From: Bacteroidia bacterium
GTDB taxonomy: Bacteria > Bacteroidota > Bacteroidia > CAIKAF01
DNA length: 64,000 bases
Direction of reading: 5' to 3'
NCBI GenBank assembly: GCA_016742095.1
Contig: JACVCJ010000006.1
Coordinates: 1 to 64,000 of the forward strand
The notes under the pieces are model-generated. The model was given only the letters and a program-made list of their open reading frames with translations. It had not been told where the DNA came from and made no database searches. Each line of letters starts with the position of its first letter. Position 1 is the first letter of the stretch. Both the position numbers and the translations under genes were made by a program. Positions 44,113-53,101 of this stretch are shown in pieces.

Positions 44113-44887
44113 AAGATCCTCCGGGAAAAAAAGGAGTCCGCTCCTGCGTGTACTTCGTTTCCTGCTGTTTACGTTCATTACTTTTTTCGCCGGAAGTATA
44201 CTCTGGGTGTTGCTGTATGCTTTTCTGCCGGTTCCCGGTACGCCACTGATGATTATACGTAAATGGGAGAACCGCTCTGAGAAAGGTTTCCGTACGCAGT
44301 ACGACTGGGTCTCCCGCGATAAAATATCTCCCAACCTGCAGCTGGCCGTGGTTTGCAGCGAAGATCAGAATTACCTGAAACACGCCGGTTTCGATTTCGG
44401 GGCCATTGAAAAGGCCCAGCGCCAGAATGAAAAAGCGGGCCGGATCGTGCGCGGGGCAAGTACCATCAGTCAGCAGACCGCCAAAAACGCCTTCCTGTGG
44501 CAGGGCCGTAGCTGGTTCCGCAAGGGACTGGAGGTATGGTTCACATTCCTGATCGAACTGTTCTGGAGCAAGGAACGCATTATGGAAGTGTACCTGAACA
44601 TTATTGAAATGGGCGATGGCATTTACGGGGCCGAAGCGGCTTCCCGGGCTTATTTTAAAAAGAGCGCGGCGAGCTTGTCGCCCGAACAGGCCGCCCTGAT
44701 CGCTGCCGTACTGCCTAATCCCCGCCGTCTTTCTGCCGCCCGGCCCAGTGCCTACACCCGCAGCCGCCAGGCCTGGGTATTGCAGCAGATGCGTTTCTGG
44801 GGCATGAAGCTCGATTACGACAAATACGACAGAGCTCCCGAAGGGGAGAAAAAACAGGAAAAGCCGCGGAAAAAACGGAAAAAGTAA
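44075..44887 (+). CDS. mtgA: Monofunctional peptidoglycan glycosyltransferase
   Basis: A 270-aa GT51 enzyme that polymerises glycan strands from lipid II. A basic N-terminus and one transmembrane helix (FLLFTFITFFAGSILWVLLY) precede the domain. It has VVCSEDQNYLKHAGFDFGAI with the catalytic Glu, RGASTISQQTAKNAFLWQGR, FWSKERIMEVYLNIIEMGDG and EAASRAYFKKSAASLSPEQA, in the correct order. The lysine-rich C-terminus (EKKQEKPRKKRKK) is unusual. The start lies inside the PabC-like gene, suggesting coupling. Confidence 0.94.
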   Translation: MPKKSSAASSRPKRSSGKKRSPLLRVLRFLLFTFITFFAGSILWVLLYAFLPVPGTPLMIIRKWENRSEKGFRTQYDWVSRDKISPNLQLAVVCSEDQNYLKHAGFDFGAIEKAQRQNEKAGRIVRGASTISQQTAKNAFLWQGRSWFRKGLEVWFTFLIELFWSKERIMEVYLNIIEMGDGIYGAEAASRAYFKKSAASLSPEQAALIAAVLPNPRRLSAARPSAYTRSRQAWVLQQMRFWGMKLDYDKYDRAPEGEKKQEKPRKKRKK

Positions 44888-44890
44888 GGC

Positions 44891-45613
44891 TTACAGGATA
44901 TCGTTCAGGCTTTTGAGCCCGGGCGTACGTGCGGCAATAAGTCCTTCGGCATATTTTACCCCGATATTCAGCCCGAAATTGGCCGCCCGGAAGCGGATAT
45001 GGTCCAGGAATTCGGGTGAGGCAATGAGCGTGCCCGGTTCGGTACTGGCCGGATCGTAGAACTGTGAACTGTGGGCAAGGATACTCTCCATTTTCAGGTC
45101 GAAAAATTCACTGATGTCCACCAGCAGATCGGGCTCCAGGTCGTAGAACTGTATGTAGTGAAACACGGTCTTCGGGCGCCAGGGCTGCTGGGCCGCACCG
45201 TCTTTATCTTCCGTGTGTATCTTGGCCAGCCCGGCATAAAAGCAGGATTCCAGCACCAGCGCGGCGGCTCTTCCGTGGTCGGGATGCCGGTCGTGCGGGG
45301 CATTGCACAGCACAATATCGGGACGGTGACGGCGCAGGGCCTGTATCACTTTCAGGCGGTGGGCATGGTCGTTCTCGAAAAGTCCGTCCTCCATTTCCAG
45401 GTTTTCGCGCAGGCGAAGGCCCAGCATTTCCGAGGCGGCAGCGGCTTCTTTCAGGCGACCCTGTACGGTACCGCGGGTACCCATCTGTCCCAGCGTAAGA
45501 TCTACAATGCCTACGGCGTCGCCGGCGGCCGCATGCCGGGCCAGTATTCCACCGCAGCCCAGTTCCACATCGTCGGGGTGTGCCCCGAACGCCAGTATAC
45601 GCAGTTTATCCAT
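44891..45613 (-). CDS. bshB1: Bacillithiol biosynthesis deacetylase BshB1
   Basis: A 240-aa zinc LmbE-type deacetylase that removes the acetyl group from GlcNAc-malate in bacillithiol synthesis. ILAFGAHPDDVELGCGG carries the AHPDD zinc motif, DLTLGQMGTRGT the BshB1-typical loop, and NAPHDRHPDHGRAA the third zinc ligand region; HSSQFYDP is also family-typical. Overlaps the glutathione peroxidase gene by 8 bp on the same strand, so the two thiol/redox genes form a unit. BshA and BshC are not in the window. Confidence 0.92.
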   Translation of the reverse strand: MDKLRILAFGAHPDDVELGCGGILARHAAAGDAVGIVDLTLGQMGTRGTVQGRLKEAAAASEMLGLRLRENLEMEDGLFENDHAHRLKVIQALRRHRPDIVLCNAPHDRHPDHGRAAALVLESCFYAGLAKIHTEDKDGAAQQPWRPKTVFHYIQFYDLEPDLLVDISEFFDLKMESILAHSSQFYDPASTEPGTLIASPEFLDHIRFRAANFGLNIGVKYAEGLIAARTPGLKSLNDIL

Positions 45614-46091
45614 TCTTCGATTCGATCCAGTTAATGATCTCGATGCTGAGCGGACTTTCGGCCGGCGCTATGTTCTTTACATAGTTCCCGTTTTCATCGA
45701 TCAGGTATTTATGAAAATTCCACTGCGGGGCTACGGATTCCACTCCGTTCTGTTCTTTTTCGCTGAGCCAGGCAAAGATCGGGTCGCGCTCTTCGCCCAG
45801 TACGGCGCGCTTGCTGAACACGGGGAAGGTAACGCCGTAGTTCATCTCACAGAATTCCGCAATTTCGGCATCGCTGCCCGGTTCCTGGCCGGCAAAATCG
45901 TTCGAGGGAAAAGCCAGTATCTCCAGCCCGGAATCCTTATATTGTTCGTACAGTTCCTGCAGCGGCGCGTATTGCGGTGTAAGTCCGCAGGCGCTGGCCG
46001 TATTCAGTACCAGCAGTTTTTTGCCTTTGTAGACCGAAAAATCGATCTCCCGGCCCTGCAGGGTCGTAGCTTTGAATTGATGAAAATTCAT
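45606..46091 (-). CDS. Glutathione peroxidase-family thiol peroxidase
   Basis: 161 aa. LLVLNTASACGLTPQYAPLQ holds the peroxidatic Cys (no selenocysteine), FPSNDFAGQEPGSDAEI the Gln, and VAPQWNFHKYLID the Trp of the catalytic site. In bacteria these enzymes usually take electrons from thioredoxin. Here the overlap with bshB1 makes a bacillithiol-linked reductant plausible (inference). TACTTTTG on the minus strand (46118-46111) is a likely -7 box 20 bases upstream. Confidence 0.92.
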   Translation of the reverse strand: MNFHQFKATTLQGREIDFSVYKGKKLLVLNTASACGLTPQYAPLQELYEQYKDSGLEILAFPSNDFAGQEPGSDAEIAEFCEMNYGVTFPVFSKRAVLGEERDPIFAWLSEKEQNGVESVAPQWNFHKYLIDENGNYVKNIAPAESPLSIEIINWIESKNG

Positions 46092-46110
46092 GTTGTTTCG
46101 CTTTAGACTG

Positions 46111-46118
46111 CAAAAGTA
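46111..46118 (-). promoter_or_regulatory. -7 box TACTTTTG for the peroxidase-bshB1 unit
   Basis: Exact TAnnTTTG match on the minus strand, 20 bases before the ATG at 46091. No good -33 element at the standard distance. Confidence 0.45.
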
Positions 46119-46270
46119 GCATATTTATAGCTTGTGCGCCGTGTTCAATGGGCCCTGTATGTCTAAAAAAGAGGTGATGATCCGCTGAGATGAGGTGTTT
46201 TTACGGAAGTGGGGCAGGTGCCCGCCGAGTGCTTCTTTTTGTTTTTTTAATTTTAAGACCATACCCTGCA

Positions 46271-46301
46271 CTTGTTTCACCGGGCTATCTTGCTATTTTT
46301 G
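46271..46301 (+). promoter_or_regulatory. Promoter of the tpiA-prmA-plsY operon
   Basis: CTTG (46271-46274), exactly 19 bp, TATTTTTG (46294-46301), 32 bases before the tpiA ATG. Confidence 0.7.
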
Positions 46302-46332
46302 TACAATAGCGAATTGTAAGGATCTGTGAGGT

Positions 46333-47085
46333 ATGAAAAAACTGATAGCGGGAAATCATAAAATGTTTACCGGGGTAAAGGAAGGACTGGCGCTGGCGTC
46401 GGAGATCGCGCGTAACGCGGCGGATTTCGGGAATGCCCAGGTGGTGCTGTTTCCGCCGTTTACCCATTTGTGCGTGTTTCATGAGCAATTGCAGGGCCTG
46501 CCCCTGGAAACGGGTGCCCAGAACTGCTCGGATATGCCCGAAGGCGCTTTTACGGGCGAAGTCTCTGCCGGTATGATCAAAAGTACCGGTGCTACCCATG
46601 TACTGCTGGGGCATTCCGAACGGCGTACCCTGTTCGGCGAAGGGCATGAATTGCTCTGCCGCAAGATAAACCAGGCCCTCGATGCCGGCTTGCAGGTGGT
46701 GTACTGTTTTGGCGAAAACCTGCAGGATATGGAAGAAGGCCACCGTTTTTCGAAGATCGAGGAACAGCTGCAGGCCGTATTTGAATCCTTTTCGCAGGAC
46801 GAACTGGACCACCTGGTACTGGCCTATGAACCCGTTTGGGCCATCGGTACCGGCAAAACGGCCAGCCTGCACGAAGCGGAAGAGGCCCACGCCTTTGCCC
46901 GGGAACTGATGCGCAACAAATACGGCACCGATGCCGGCAATGAACTCCGCATCCTGTACGGGGGCAGCGTAAAAGCCACGAATGCCCGAGAACTGCTTTC
47001 GAGCAGCGAAATAGGCGGGGTGCTGGTAGGCGGAGCCTCGCTCGATGCCGCCGAATTTTTACAAATCATACAGGCCGCAGGGTAA
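46333..47085 (+). CDS. tpiA: Triosephosphate isomerase
   Basis: A 250-aa glycolytic enzyme interconverting dihydroxyacetone phosphate and GAP. LIAGNHKMFTG carries the catalytic Lys, HVLLGHSERRTLFGE the catalytic His, LAYEPVWAIGTGKTAS the catalytic Glu and flexible loop, and ILYGGSVKATNA plus GVLVGGASL the phosphate site. The near-universal GNWKMN reads GNHKMF here (Trp to His), an odd substitution. First gene of the run with prmA, the 1471-aa protein and plsY; prmA follows after 4 bp. Confidence 0.95.
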   Translation: MKKLIAGNHKMFTGVKEGLALASEIARNAADFGNAQVVLFPPFTHLCVFHEQLQGLPLETGAQNCSDMPEGAFTGEVSAGMIKSTGATHVLLGHSERRTLFGEGHELLCRKINQALDAGLQVVYCFGENLQDMEEGHRFSKIEEQLQAVFESFSQDELDHLVLAYEPVWAIGTGKTASLHEAEEAHAFARELMRNKYGTDAGNELRILYGGSVKATNARELLSSSEIGGVLVGGASLDAAEFLQIIQAAG

Positions 47086-47089
47086 TTTT

Positions 47090-47926
47090 ATGGAATACAA
47101 AGAGTTGAAAATGGATCTTCTGCCCGGCACGGATGCACAGGTGGCCGAGGAAATACTGGTGGCCGAACTGGCGGAACTGGGTTTTGAAAGTTTTTATACG
47201 GAGAACGGTACCCTGAGCGCTTTTATCCCCGCAACTACGGAGATCGACACCGAACATCTGCACATGCTCACGGCGGCCTGGGCTGCCGATCTGCGCTGGA
47301 CACAGCACGAACAGCAGAACTGGAACGAAACCTGGGAGAGGTCTTTTGAACCGGTGGAACTGGGCAACGAAGTATACGTATACGCCCGTTTTCATGAACG
47401 GAAGCCCGGCTTTAAGCACTATATCGAAATTACGCCTAAAATGTCCTTCGGTACGGGACACCATTCCACCACGCGGCTGGTGATGCAGCTGCTGCTGGAA
47501 ACGGAACTGAAAGACAGATCGGTGCTCGATGTGGGCACCGGTACCGGTATCCTGGTCATACTTGCCCATCAGCTGGGGGCGACGGAAATTGCCGGCACCG
47601 AAATAGAACCCTGGGCCCTCGAAAATGCAGAAGAAAATTTCAGCATGAACGGCCTTACCCGTTTCACCCTCTTCGACGCCGCCCTGAAAAGCGATGATTA
47701 CGGCGTGTACGATGTGGTGATCGCCAATATCAACCGCAACATCATACTGCACATGAAAGACGTTCTGCTGGCTTCCCTGAAACCCGGCGGCACACTTATC
47801 CTGAGCGGCTTTTACCAGTCTGATATACCTCTGTTACAGGAAACATTCCGCAAATTAAATGTAGAACTGCAGCGCAGCCTGACGGAAAACGACTGGTGTG
47901 CCCTGCTTCTTACCAAACACATGTAA
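47090..47926 (+). CDS. prmA: Ribosomal protein L11 methyltransferase
   Basis: 278 aa from the ATG at 47090 (the listed 47045 lies inside tpiA). After an N-terminal domain that binds L11 comes TPKMSFGTGHHSTTRLVMQL and the AdoMet motif VLDVGTGTGILVILAHQLGA. GTEIEPWALENAEENF and YDVVIANINRNIILHM, the PrmA catalytic signature, follow. Trimethylates ribosomal protein L11. Separated from tpiA by 4 bp and from the next ATG by 2 bp. Confidence 0.93.
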   Translation: MEYKELKMDLLPGTDAQVAEEILVAELAELGFESFYTENGTLSAFIPATTEIDTEHLHMLTAAWAADLRWTQHEQQNWNETWERSFEPVELGNEVYVYARFHERKPGFKHYIEITPKMSFGTGHHSTTRLVMQLLLETELKDRSVLDVGTGTGILVILAHQLGATEIAGTEIEPWALENAEENFSMNGLTRFTLFDAALKSDDYGVYDVVIANINRNIILHMKDVLLASLKPGGTLILSGFYQSDIPLLQETFRKLNVELQRSLTENDWCALLLTKHM

Positions 47927-47928
47927 GC

Positions 47929-50900
47929 ATGCAAAAAGTAGTGTTAAGCGCCATCCTGTTCCTGGCATTTACAGGCGGTATACTGTCGCAGACAGAACCG
48001 TTCTCCAAAGACAAGACCAAATTCCTGACCGAGCTCAAGACCACGTTCAACAATTTTGACCGGGTGCGCGGTAAATACTATTCCGATAAGATCGATTCCC
48101 TGACCAAAGCCAACGCGTTCCCCGACCAGGCAGTAGCGCCCGCGGCCGATCTGCTGAATGCCATGGCCCGTAAAAAACTGCGGGTAATGCCGCACTACTC
48201 CGGGTTTGTGGACGTGCTGTTCGCCTTTATCATTAAGGAAAAAATGGCCGAAATGCCGCTCTGGACGCAATCGGTGCATCATGTAATGAATACCAAGACC
48301 CAGGGCAGCCTGAGTACCTACCTCGAGAACTCGGCGCTGTTCTATACCTACGGCACCATTTATAAGTCCATGTCGGTGCAGTGGCGCATCAGCGGGGGCG
48401 GCTATACCTTTATGTACCAGGAGGGAAAAGACCCCTTTTTTAAATTTACCAATACCGATCTGCAGGGCCTCAGCAAAGGCGACAGTTCTTTTGTACTGAA
48501 TACCGATGCCCTGTGGGACCCTTTCCAGGAAACCTGGACCGGCACCAGGGGCAAAGTGACCTGGGAACGGACGGGGCTGCCCGCCTCGGAAGTATACGCC
48601 GAACTGAACAAATACCGCATCAGTCTTAAATCGGCCGAATATTCCGCAGATTCAGCATACCTCTACCACTCCGGCTATTTTAAGGAGCCTGTGATCGGCA
48701 GCCTGGAAGACAAAATGATGTCGGCCGTGAACATAGAGAACGTGATCTACCCGCGCTTCACTTCGTATGAAAAACGGGTTAAACTCAACAACCTGGCCGA
48801 AGGCGTACGTTACGAGGGCGGTTTTACGCTCAAGGGCAATAAATTTATCGGTACCGGTGATGTGGCCAATCCCGCCTTCATCTTTATCGACCGGGATAAA
48901 AAGCCTTTCCTGGTGATGGGTGCCCTGGGCTGGGTGTTCCGCGAGAACCAGATCCTTTCGGACCGGGCTTCGGTAACCATTTATATGAAGACCGAGACCA
49001 AACTCGACAGCCTTTACCATCCCGGCTGCCAGGTAAAATATTTCACCGACCGCAAAGAACTGCAGCTGCTGCGCCAGGGCGAAGGGATACAACAGAGTAA
49101 ATTCAACGATACCTATCACAATATCGACTTTGAAACGGAAGCCATCTTCTGGAAAGTGAAGGAAGACAAACTGGTACTCAGTTCGGCCAAAGGCTCCTCG
49201 CGTGACAGCGCCGTGTTCTACAGCGATAACTATTTTAGGCAGAGGCAGTACGACAAGCTTTCGGGCCTCGACGACCCGGATCCCCTGGCCATGATCAAGA
49301 CCTACTGCGACAAGCACAATACCAATACCTTTACCGCACAGGAAATGGCCAAATGGTTCAGGGACGACGTAAGCGATATCCGCATCCTGCTGGCCCGCCT
49401 GTCCATCAGTGGTCTTATCAACTACAACCCCGATAACGAAAGGGCCGACGCCAAAAAACGCTTTTTCACCTTTGTAGGTTCGCGTTACGGCCGCAACGAC
49501 TACGACGTCATTGAACTGGGCAGCGCCGGACTGCGGCCCAACGGTTTCATAAGCCTCATCGATTACCGCCTGGAACTGGACGGTGTAAAACGGATACCCA
49601 TGAGCGATTCACAGCGCGTGGTACTGTACCCGGAAGCCCAGCACGTGCTCATGCGCGAGGATATGGACATGTATTTTAACGGGGGCGTAGTGGGCGGACA
49701 GTTCACTTTCCTCGGAAAAGCCTATGAGTTCGATTACGATAAGTTCAAGATAAAAATGCCTACCGTGGATACCATCCTGGTGCGTGTGCGGCGCCTGCTG
49801 CCCGACGAGTTCGGCCAGTACCCGCCCATTATCCTGGGTACGCCCATCGAGCAGGTGAACGGCGAGCTGGAGATCGATGATCCCGCGGGTAAATCGGGCC
49901 TGAAAGCCATAGGCCGTTACCCCGTTTTTACCAGCAAGAAACCCAGTTATGCCTATTACAGTCAGCGCTGGGTAGAAGGCGGCGTGTATACCCGCGACCG
50001 TTTCTATTTCCAGATCGATCCCTATGTGCTCGACAGTCTCGATACCTTCGACCCGCGTAAACTGAGGCTGCCGGGTACATTCACCTCAGCCGATATCTTC
50101 CCGGACATACGCGAGGAATTGCAGGTGATGCCCGATTATTCGCTGGGTTTTGTGGGCGAAACGGGCGCTTCGGGACTGCCGGCCTACGGAGGTCCGGCCA
50201 AGTTCTTCAATACGCTGACCTTGTCCAACCAGGGCCTGCGCGGTAAGGGTGTACTCGAATACCAGAATTCAAAGACCTCGGGTAAGGACTTCCGGTTTTA
50301 TCCCGATAGTATGAATGCCTGGGCCCAGGGCTTTAACGTGCCCGCATCAGCGAAAACGCCCGATGTAAAAGGCGACTCGGTATACATACACTGGGAACCG
50401 AAAAACGGTATGTTCGGCGTAAAAAATATGGGCAAGCCCTTCGATATGTACGGCGGCAAAGTAGCTCTTACCGGCAGGGTGGAGGTAACTACTGCCGGAC
50501 TGCTGGAAGGGGGCGGTGTGGCCGATATCGGTAACGCCACCGTGGCTGCCAAGAAATACAGCTTTTCGCCGAAAAAATTCAACAGCGACAGTGCCGATTT
50601 CACCCTGAAGAACCTGAACGTGGATGCGATCGATACGTCGGGCATTGCACTGACCACCACCAATATGAAGACGGAGATCAACTTCGAGGAGAAAAAAGGG
50701 AAGTTCATCGCCAACGACGAAAATGCCTTTGTGGATTTCCCGATCAACGAATACCGGGCTTTCAGCGAACGGGTGGACTGGAACATGACCGACAACAATG
50801 TAGAACTGAAGACCGTAAAATCGGTGGAGGAAGGCTTTCGTATGGTTTCTACGCGGCACGGGCAGGATTCCCTGGAATTCAAGGCCCAGAGCGCACTTTT

Positions 50901-52344
50901 CAAAACCGCCGAAAAACGCATCGAGGCCGAGGGGATCAAATACATCGATGTGGCCGATTCCCGCGTATTACTGTCCGACGGTAAGGCCAATATCATCCGC
51001 CGGGCGGACATAGAACCCCTGCAGAAAACAAGTATACAGATGCCTGTGGGCACACAGAACCACCTGATCGAGAACGCCACGGTGGACATCGGCGGTAAAT
51101 ACGCCATTACCGGGGAAGGGGAGTATGCCTATAAAGACAAGACCGGCCGCGAACAGAAAATAAAAATGCATACCATTAAGGTAGACAGCATAAAACAGAT
51201 GACGGCCACCGGCACCCTGGAACCGCAGGACAGTCTTAAACTGATGCCGCATGTACTGTACAAAGGCTATTTTAACCTGTATGCGCAGAACCCGGAGCCG
51301 GAGATCAACGGTTTCATCACCATGGACCACAGTTGTCCGCAGTTCTCCAAACGCTGGATGCGCACCCGTGGCTTTATCGGGGACGGCGACATCAGCATAC
51401 CGGTGCCTGCCGACGCCAAAGACGATACCCAGACGCCCATGTTCAACGGTTTTGCCTTTGCCAGCGACAGTTCGGGGATATACCCGGTACTGATGTCGTC
51501 CAAGAAGACCTATGCCGATTACGAGGCCCTGACCATCAGCGGTTACCTTAAATACGACCTGGCTTCGGGCGAGTACCGCATTGCCAGCAAGGAAAAACTG
51601 GCCGATCCTGCACTGATCGAGAATTACGTAGCCTTTAACCCCAATACCTGTATGGCATACGGCGAAGGTCCGCTGCAGCTTACCGGTAAAATGGGACAGG
51701 TACGTATTTCCACGGCCGGCGTGATCCGCTTCCTGCCCATGGACACCATTACCGAGGTAGAAGGGGTGATCGGCATGGACTTTCCGCTCGATAACGAACT
51801 CTGGAAATACATCGGCGATAAATACAAGGAATACGCCTCTTCGGGCCCGGATTTTAAAGAAGAAGCCACCCTGCGCTCCCTGCTGTACCTGCTGGATACC
51901 AAAGAACGCGACCGTTTCCAGTCACGTATCCGCGACGGCAAGCTGGAAAAACTGCCCGAGCCGCTCAACAGCAGCCTGTTCCTTACCGGGGTGAACCTGA
52001 GCTGGAACAAACGCAGACGCTCCCTGATGTACAGCGGCAGCGCCAACCTGCTGAGCCTGAACCGCAACCTCTTCGATAAGGGTGTGCAGGTATACGTGGA
52101 AGTGGTGCGCAAGCGTTCGGCCGAAGGCGTGAACATGCTCATCGAGTTTGGCGACGGCGTACAGTACTACTTCAGTTACAGGCTCAATGTAATGCAGGTG
52201 TACAGCAGCGATACCGAGTTCAATAAAATACTGATGCAGATGGACCCCAAACGCCGCACCTTCGAGGCGAAAGATCAGCCGAACTACCAGTTCACGCTCA
52301 GTTCACAGCGCCGTATGGACCAGTTTAAAGCCCAGTTTGAATAA
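47929..52344 (+). CDS. Very large secreted protein of unknown function
   Basis: 1471 aa from the ATG at 47929, which gives a signal peptide (MQKVVLSAILFLAFTGGILSQ). The rest is one long, mostly beta-stranded chain with repeated edges such as VRYEGGFTLKGNKFIGTGDV, YGGKVALTGRVEVTTAGLLE and AYGEGPLQLTGKMGQVRIST. Strand-rich stretches of this type recall OstA/LptA-LptD-like jelly folds, but I cannot assign a family. There is no T9SS tail, TonB plug or catalytic motif. It starts 2 bp after prmA and ends 1 bp before plsY, so it is firmly in the same operon. An envelope role is plausible from plsY linkage; I do not claim more. Confidence 0.75.
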   Translation: MQKVVLSAILFLAFTGGILSQTEPFSKDKTKFLTELKTTFNNFDRVRGKYYSDKIDSLTKANAFPDQAVAPAADLLNAMARKKLRVMPHYSGFVDVLFAFIIKEKMAEMPLWTQSVHHVMNTKTQGSLSTYLENSALFYTYGTIYKSMSVQWRISGGGYTFMYQEGKDPFFKFTNTDLQGLSKGDSSFVLNTDALWDPFQETWTGTRGKVTWERTGLPASEVYAELNKYRISLKSAEYSADSAYLYHSGYFKEPVIGSLEDKMMSAVNIENVIYPRFTSYEKRVKLNNLAEGVRYEGGFTLKGNKFIGTGDVANPAFIFIDRDKKPFLVMGALGWVFRENQILSDRASVTIYMKTETKLDSLYHPGCQVKYFTDRKELQLLRQGEGIQQSKFNDTYHNIDFETEAIFWKVKEDKLVLSSAKGSSRDSAVFYSDNYFRQRQYDKLSGLDDPDPLAMIKTYCDKHNTNTFTAQEMAKWFRDDVSDIRILLARLSISGLINYNPDNERADAKKRFFTFVGSRYGRNDYDVIELGSAGLRPNGFISLIDYRLELDGVKRIPMSDSQRVVLYPEAQHVLMREDMDMYFNGGVVGGQFTFLGKAYEFDYDKFKIKMPTVDTILVRVRRLLPDEFGQYPPIILGTPIEQVNGELEIDDPAGKSGLKAIGRYPVFTSKKPSYAYYSQRWVEGGVYTRDRFYFQIDPYVLDSLDTFDPRKLRLPGTFTSADIFPDIREELQVMPDYSLGFVGETGASGLPAYGGPAKFFNTLTLSNQGLRGKGVLEYQNSKTSGKDFRFYPDSMNAWAQGFNVPASAKTPDVKGDSVYIHWEPKNGMFGVKNMGKPFDMYGGKVALTGRVEVTTAGLLEGGGVADIGNATVAAKKYSFSPKKFNSDSADFTLKNLNVDAIDTSGIALTTTNMKTEINFEEKKGKFIANDENAFVDFPINEYRAFSERVDWNMTDNNVELKTVKSVEEGFRMVSTRHGQDSLEFKAQSALFKTAEKRIEAEGIKYIDVADSRVLLSDGKANIIRRADIEPLQKTSIQMPVGTQNHLIENATVDIGGKYAITGEGEYAYKDKTGREQKIKMHTIKVDSIKQMTATGTLEPQDSLKLMPHVLYKGYFNLYAQNPEPEINGFITMDHSCPQFSKRWMRTRGFIGDGDISIPVPADAKDDTQTPMFNGFAFASDSSGIYPVLMSSKKTYADYEALTISGYLKYDLASGEYRIASKEKLADPALIENYVAFNPNTCMAYGEGPLQLTGKMGQVRISTAGVIRFLPMDTITEVEGVIGMDFPLDNELWKYIGDKYKEYASSGPDFKEEATLRSLLYLLDTKERDRFQSRIRDGKLEKLPEPLNSSLFLTGVNLSWNKRRRSLMYSGSANLLSLNRNLFDKGVQVYVEVVRKRSAEGVNMLIEFGDGVQYYFSYRLNVMQVYSSDTEFNKILMQMDPKRRTFEAKDQPNYQFTLSSQRRMDQFKAQFE

Positions 52345-52345
52345 T

Positions 52346-52990
52346 ATGGAATGGATCATCACAGTTGCGGCCGGTTACCTGCTGGGGAGCATTCCCTCGG
52401 CGGTGTGGTTCGGTAAGCTTTTTCACGGAGTGGACGTACGGGAGCACGGCAGCGGTAATGCCGGGGCTACCAATGTATTCCGCGTACTGGGAAAGCGCAC
52501 GGGCTTTATTGTACTGTTTGCCGATATCCTGAAAGGTTCCCTGGCGGCCCTGGTACCTCTGTGGCTGCCTGCGTTCGGTAAAGAGGCCGGGGCAGAACTG
52601 TTGCTCAACGCACAGCTGGCGGGTGGCACGGCGGCCATACTGGGGCATTTATACCCGGTATTTGCCGGTTTCAAAGGCGGAAAAGGCGTGGCCACCATGC
52701 TGGGCATTATGCTCGCCATACAGTGGCAGGCCTCGCTGGTATCGATCGGGGTGTTCCTGCTGATATGGCTTTCGTTCAATTTTATTTCGCTGGCCAGTAT
52801 GTCGGGCGGACTGGTATTTCCGCTGGCCTATTTCCTGCTTTCAGATAAACAGGGAACGCTTATGTCGGTGATTGCGGTACTGATCCCCCTGCTGCTTATT
52901 TACACGCACCGTAAGAACATCCGCAAGCTGCTGAACGGTACGGAAAGTAAAATGTACGCCTTCCGCAAAACAAAAACTGTTGAAAAATAA
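52346..52990 (+). CDS. plsY: Acyl-phosphate glycerol-3-phosphate acyltransferase
   Basis: 214 aa from the ATG at 52346. An integral membrane enzyme that makes lysophosphatidic acid from acyl-phosphate, the first step of phospholipid synthesis. Three conserved loops are visible: LGSIPSAVWFGKLFHGVDVR followed by GSGNAGATNVFRVLG, then FAGFKGGKGVATMLGIML, plus four or five more hydrophobic segments. Starts 1 bp after the preceding stop, last gene of the tpiA operon. Confidence 0.94.
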   Translation: MEWIITVAAGYLLGSIPSAVWFGKLFHGVDVREHGSGNAGATNVFRVLGKRTGFIVLFADILKGSLAALVPLWLPAFGKEAGAELLLNAQLAGGTAAILGHLYPVFAGFKGGKGVATMLGIMLAIQWQASLVSIGVFLLIWLSFNFISLASMSGGLVFPLAYFLLSDKQGTLMSVIAVLIPLLLIYTHRKNIRKLLNGTESKMYAFRKTKTVEK

Positions 52991-53032
52991 CACGATGCTG
53001 TTTATAAGTGAAATGCGTTTTTTTTTCAATTT

Positions 53033-53063
53033 CTTGCACAACTCAAATTATTGCCTACCTTTG
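53033..53063 (+). promoter_or_regulatory. Promoter of the DUF4878 lipoprotein gene
   Basis: CTTG (53033-53036), exactly 19 bp, TACCTTTG (53056-53063), 38 bases before the ATG at 53102, with an AT-rich leader. Confidence 0.7.
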
Positions 53064-53101
53064 CCCCTGCTTATTTAAAAATCAATAAAAGAAAAAAGAA
53101 A

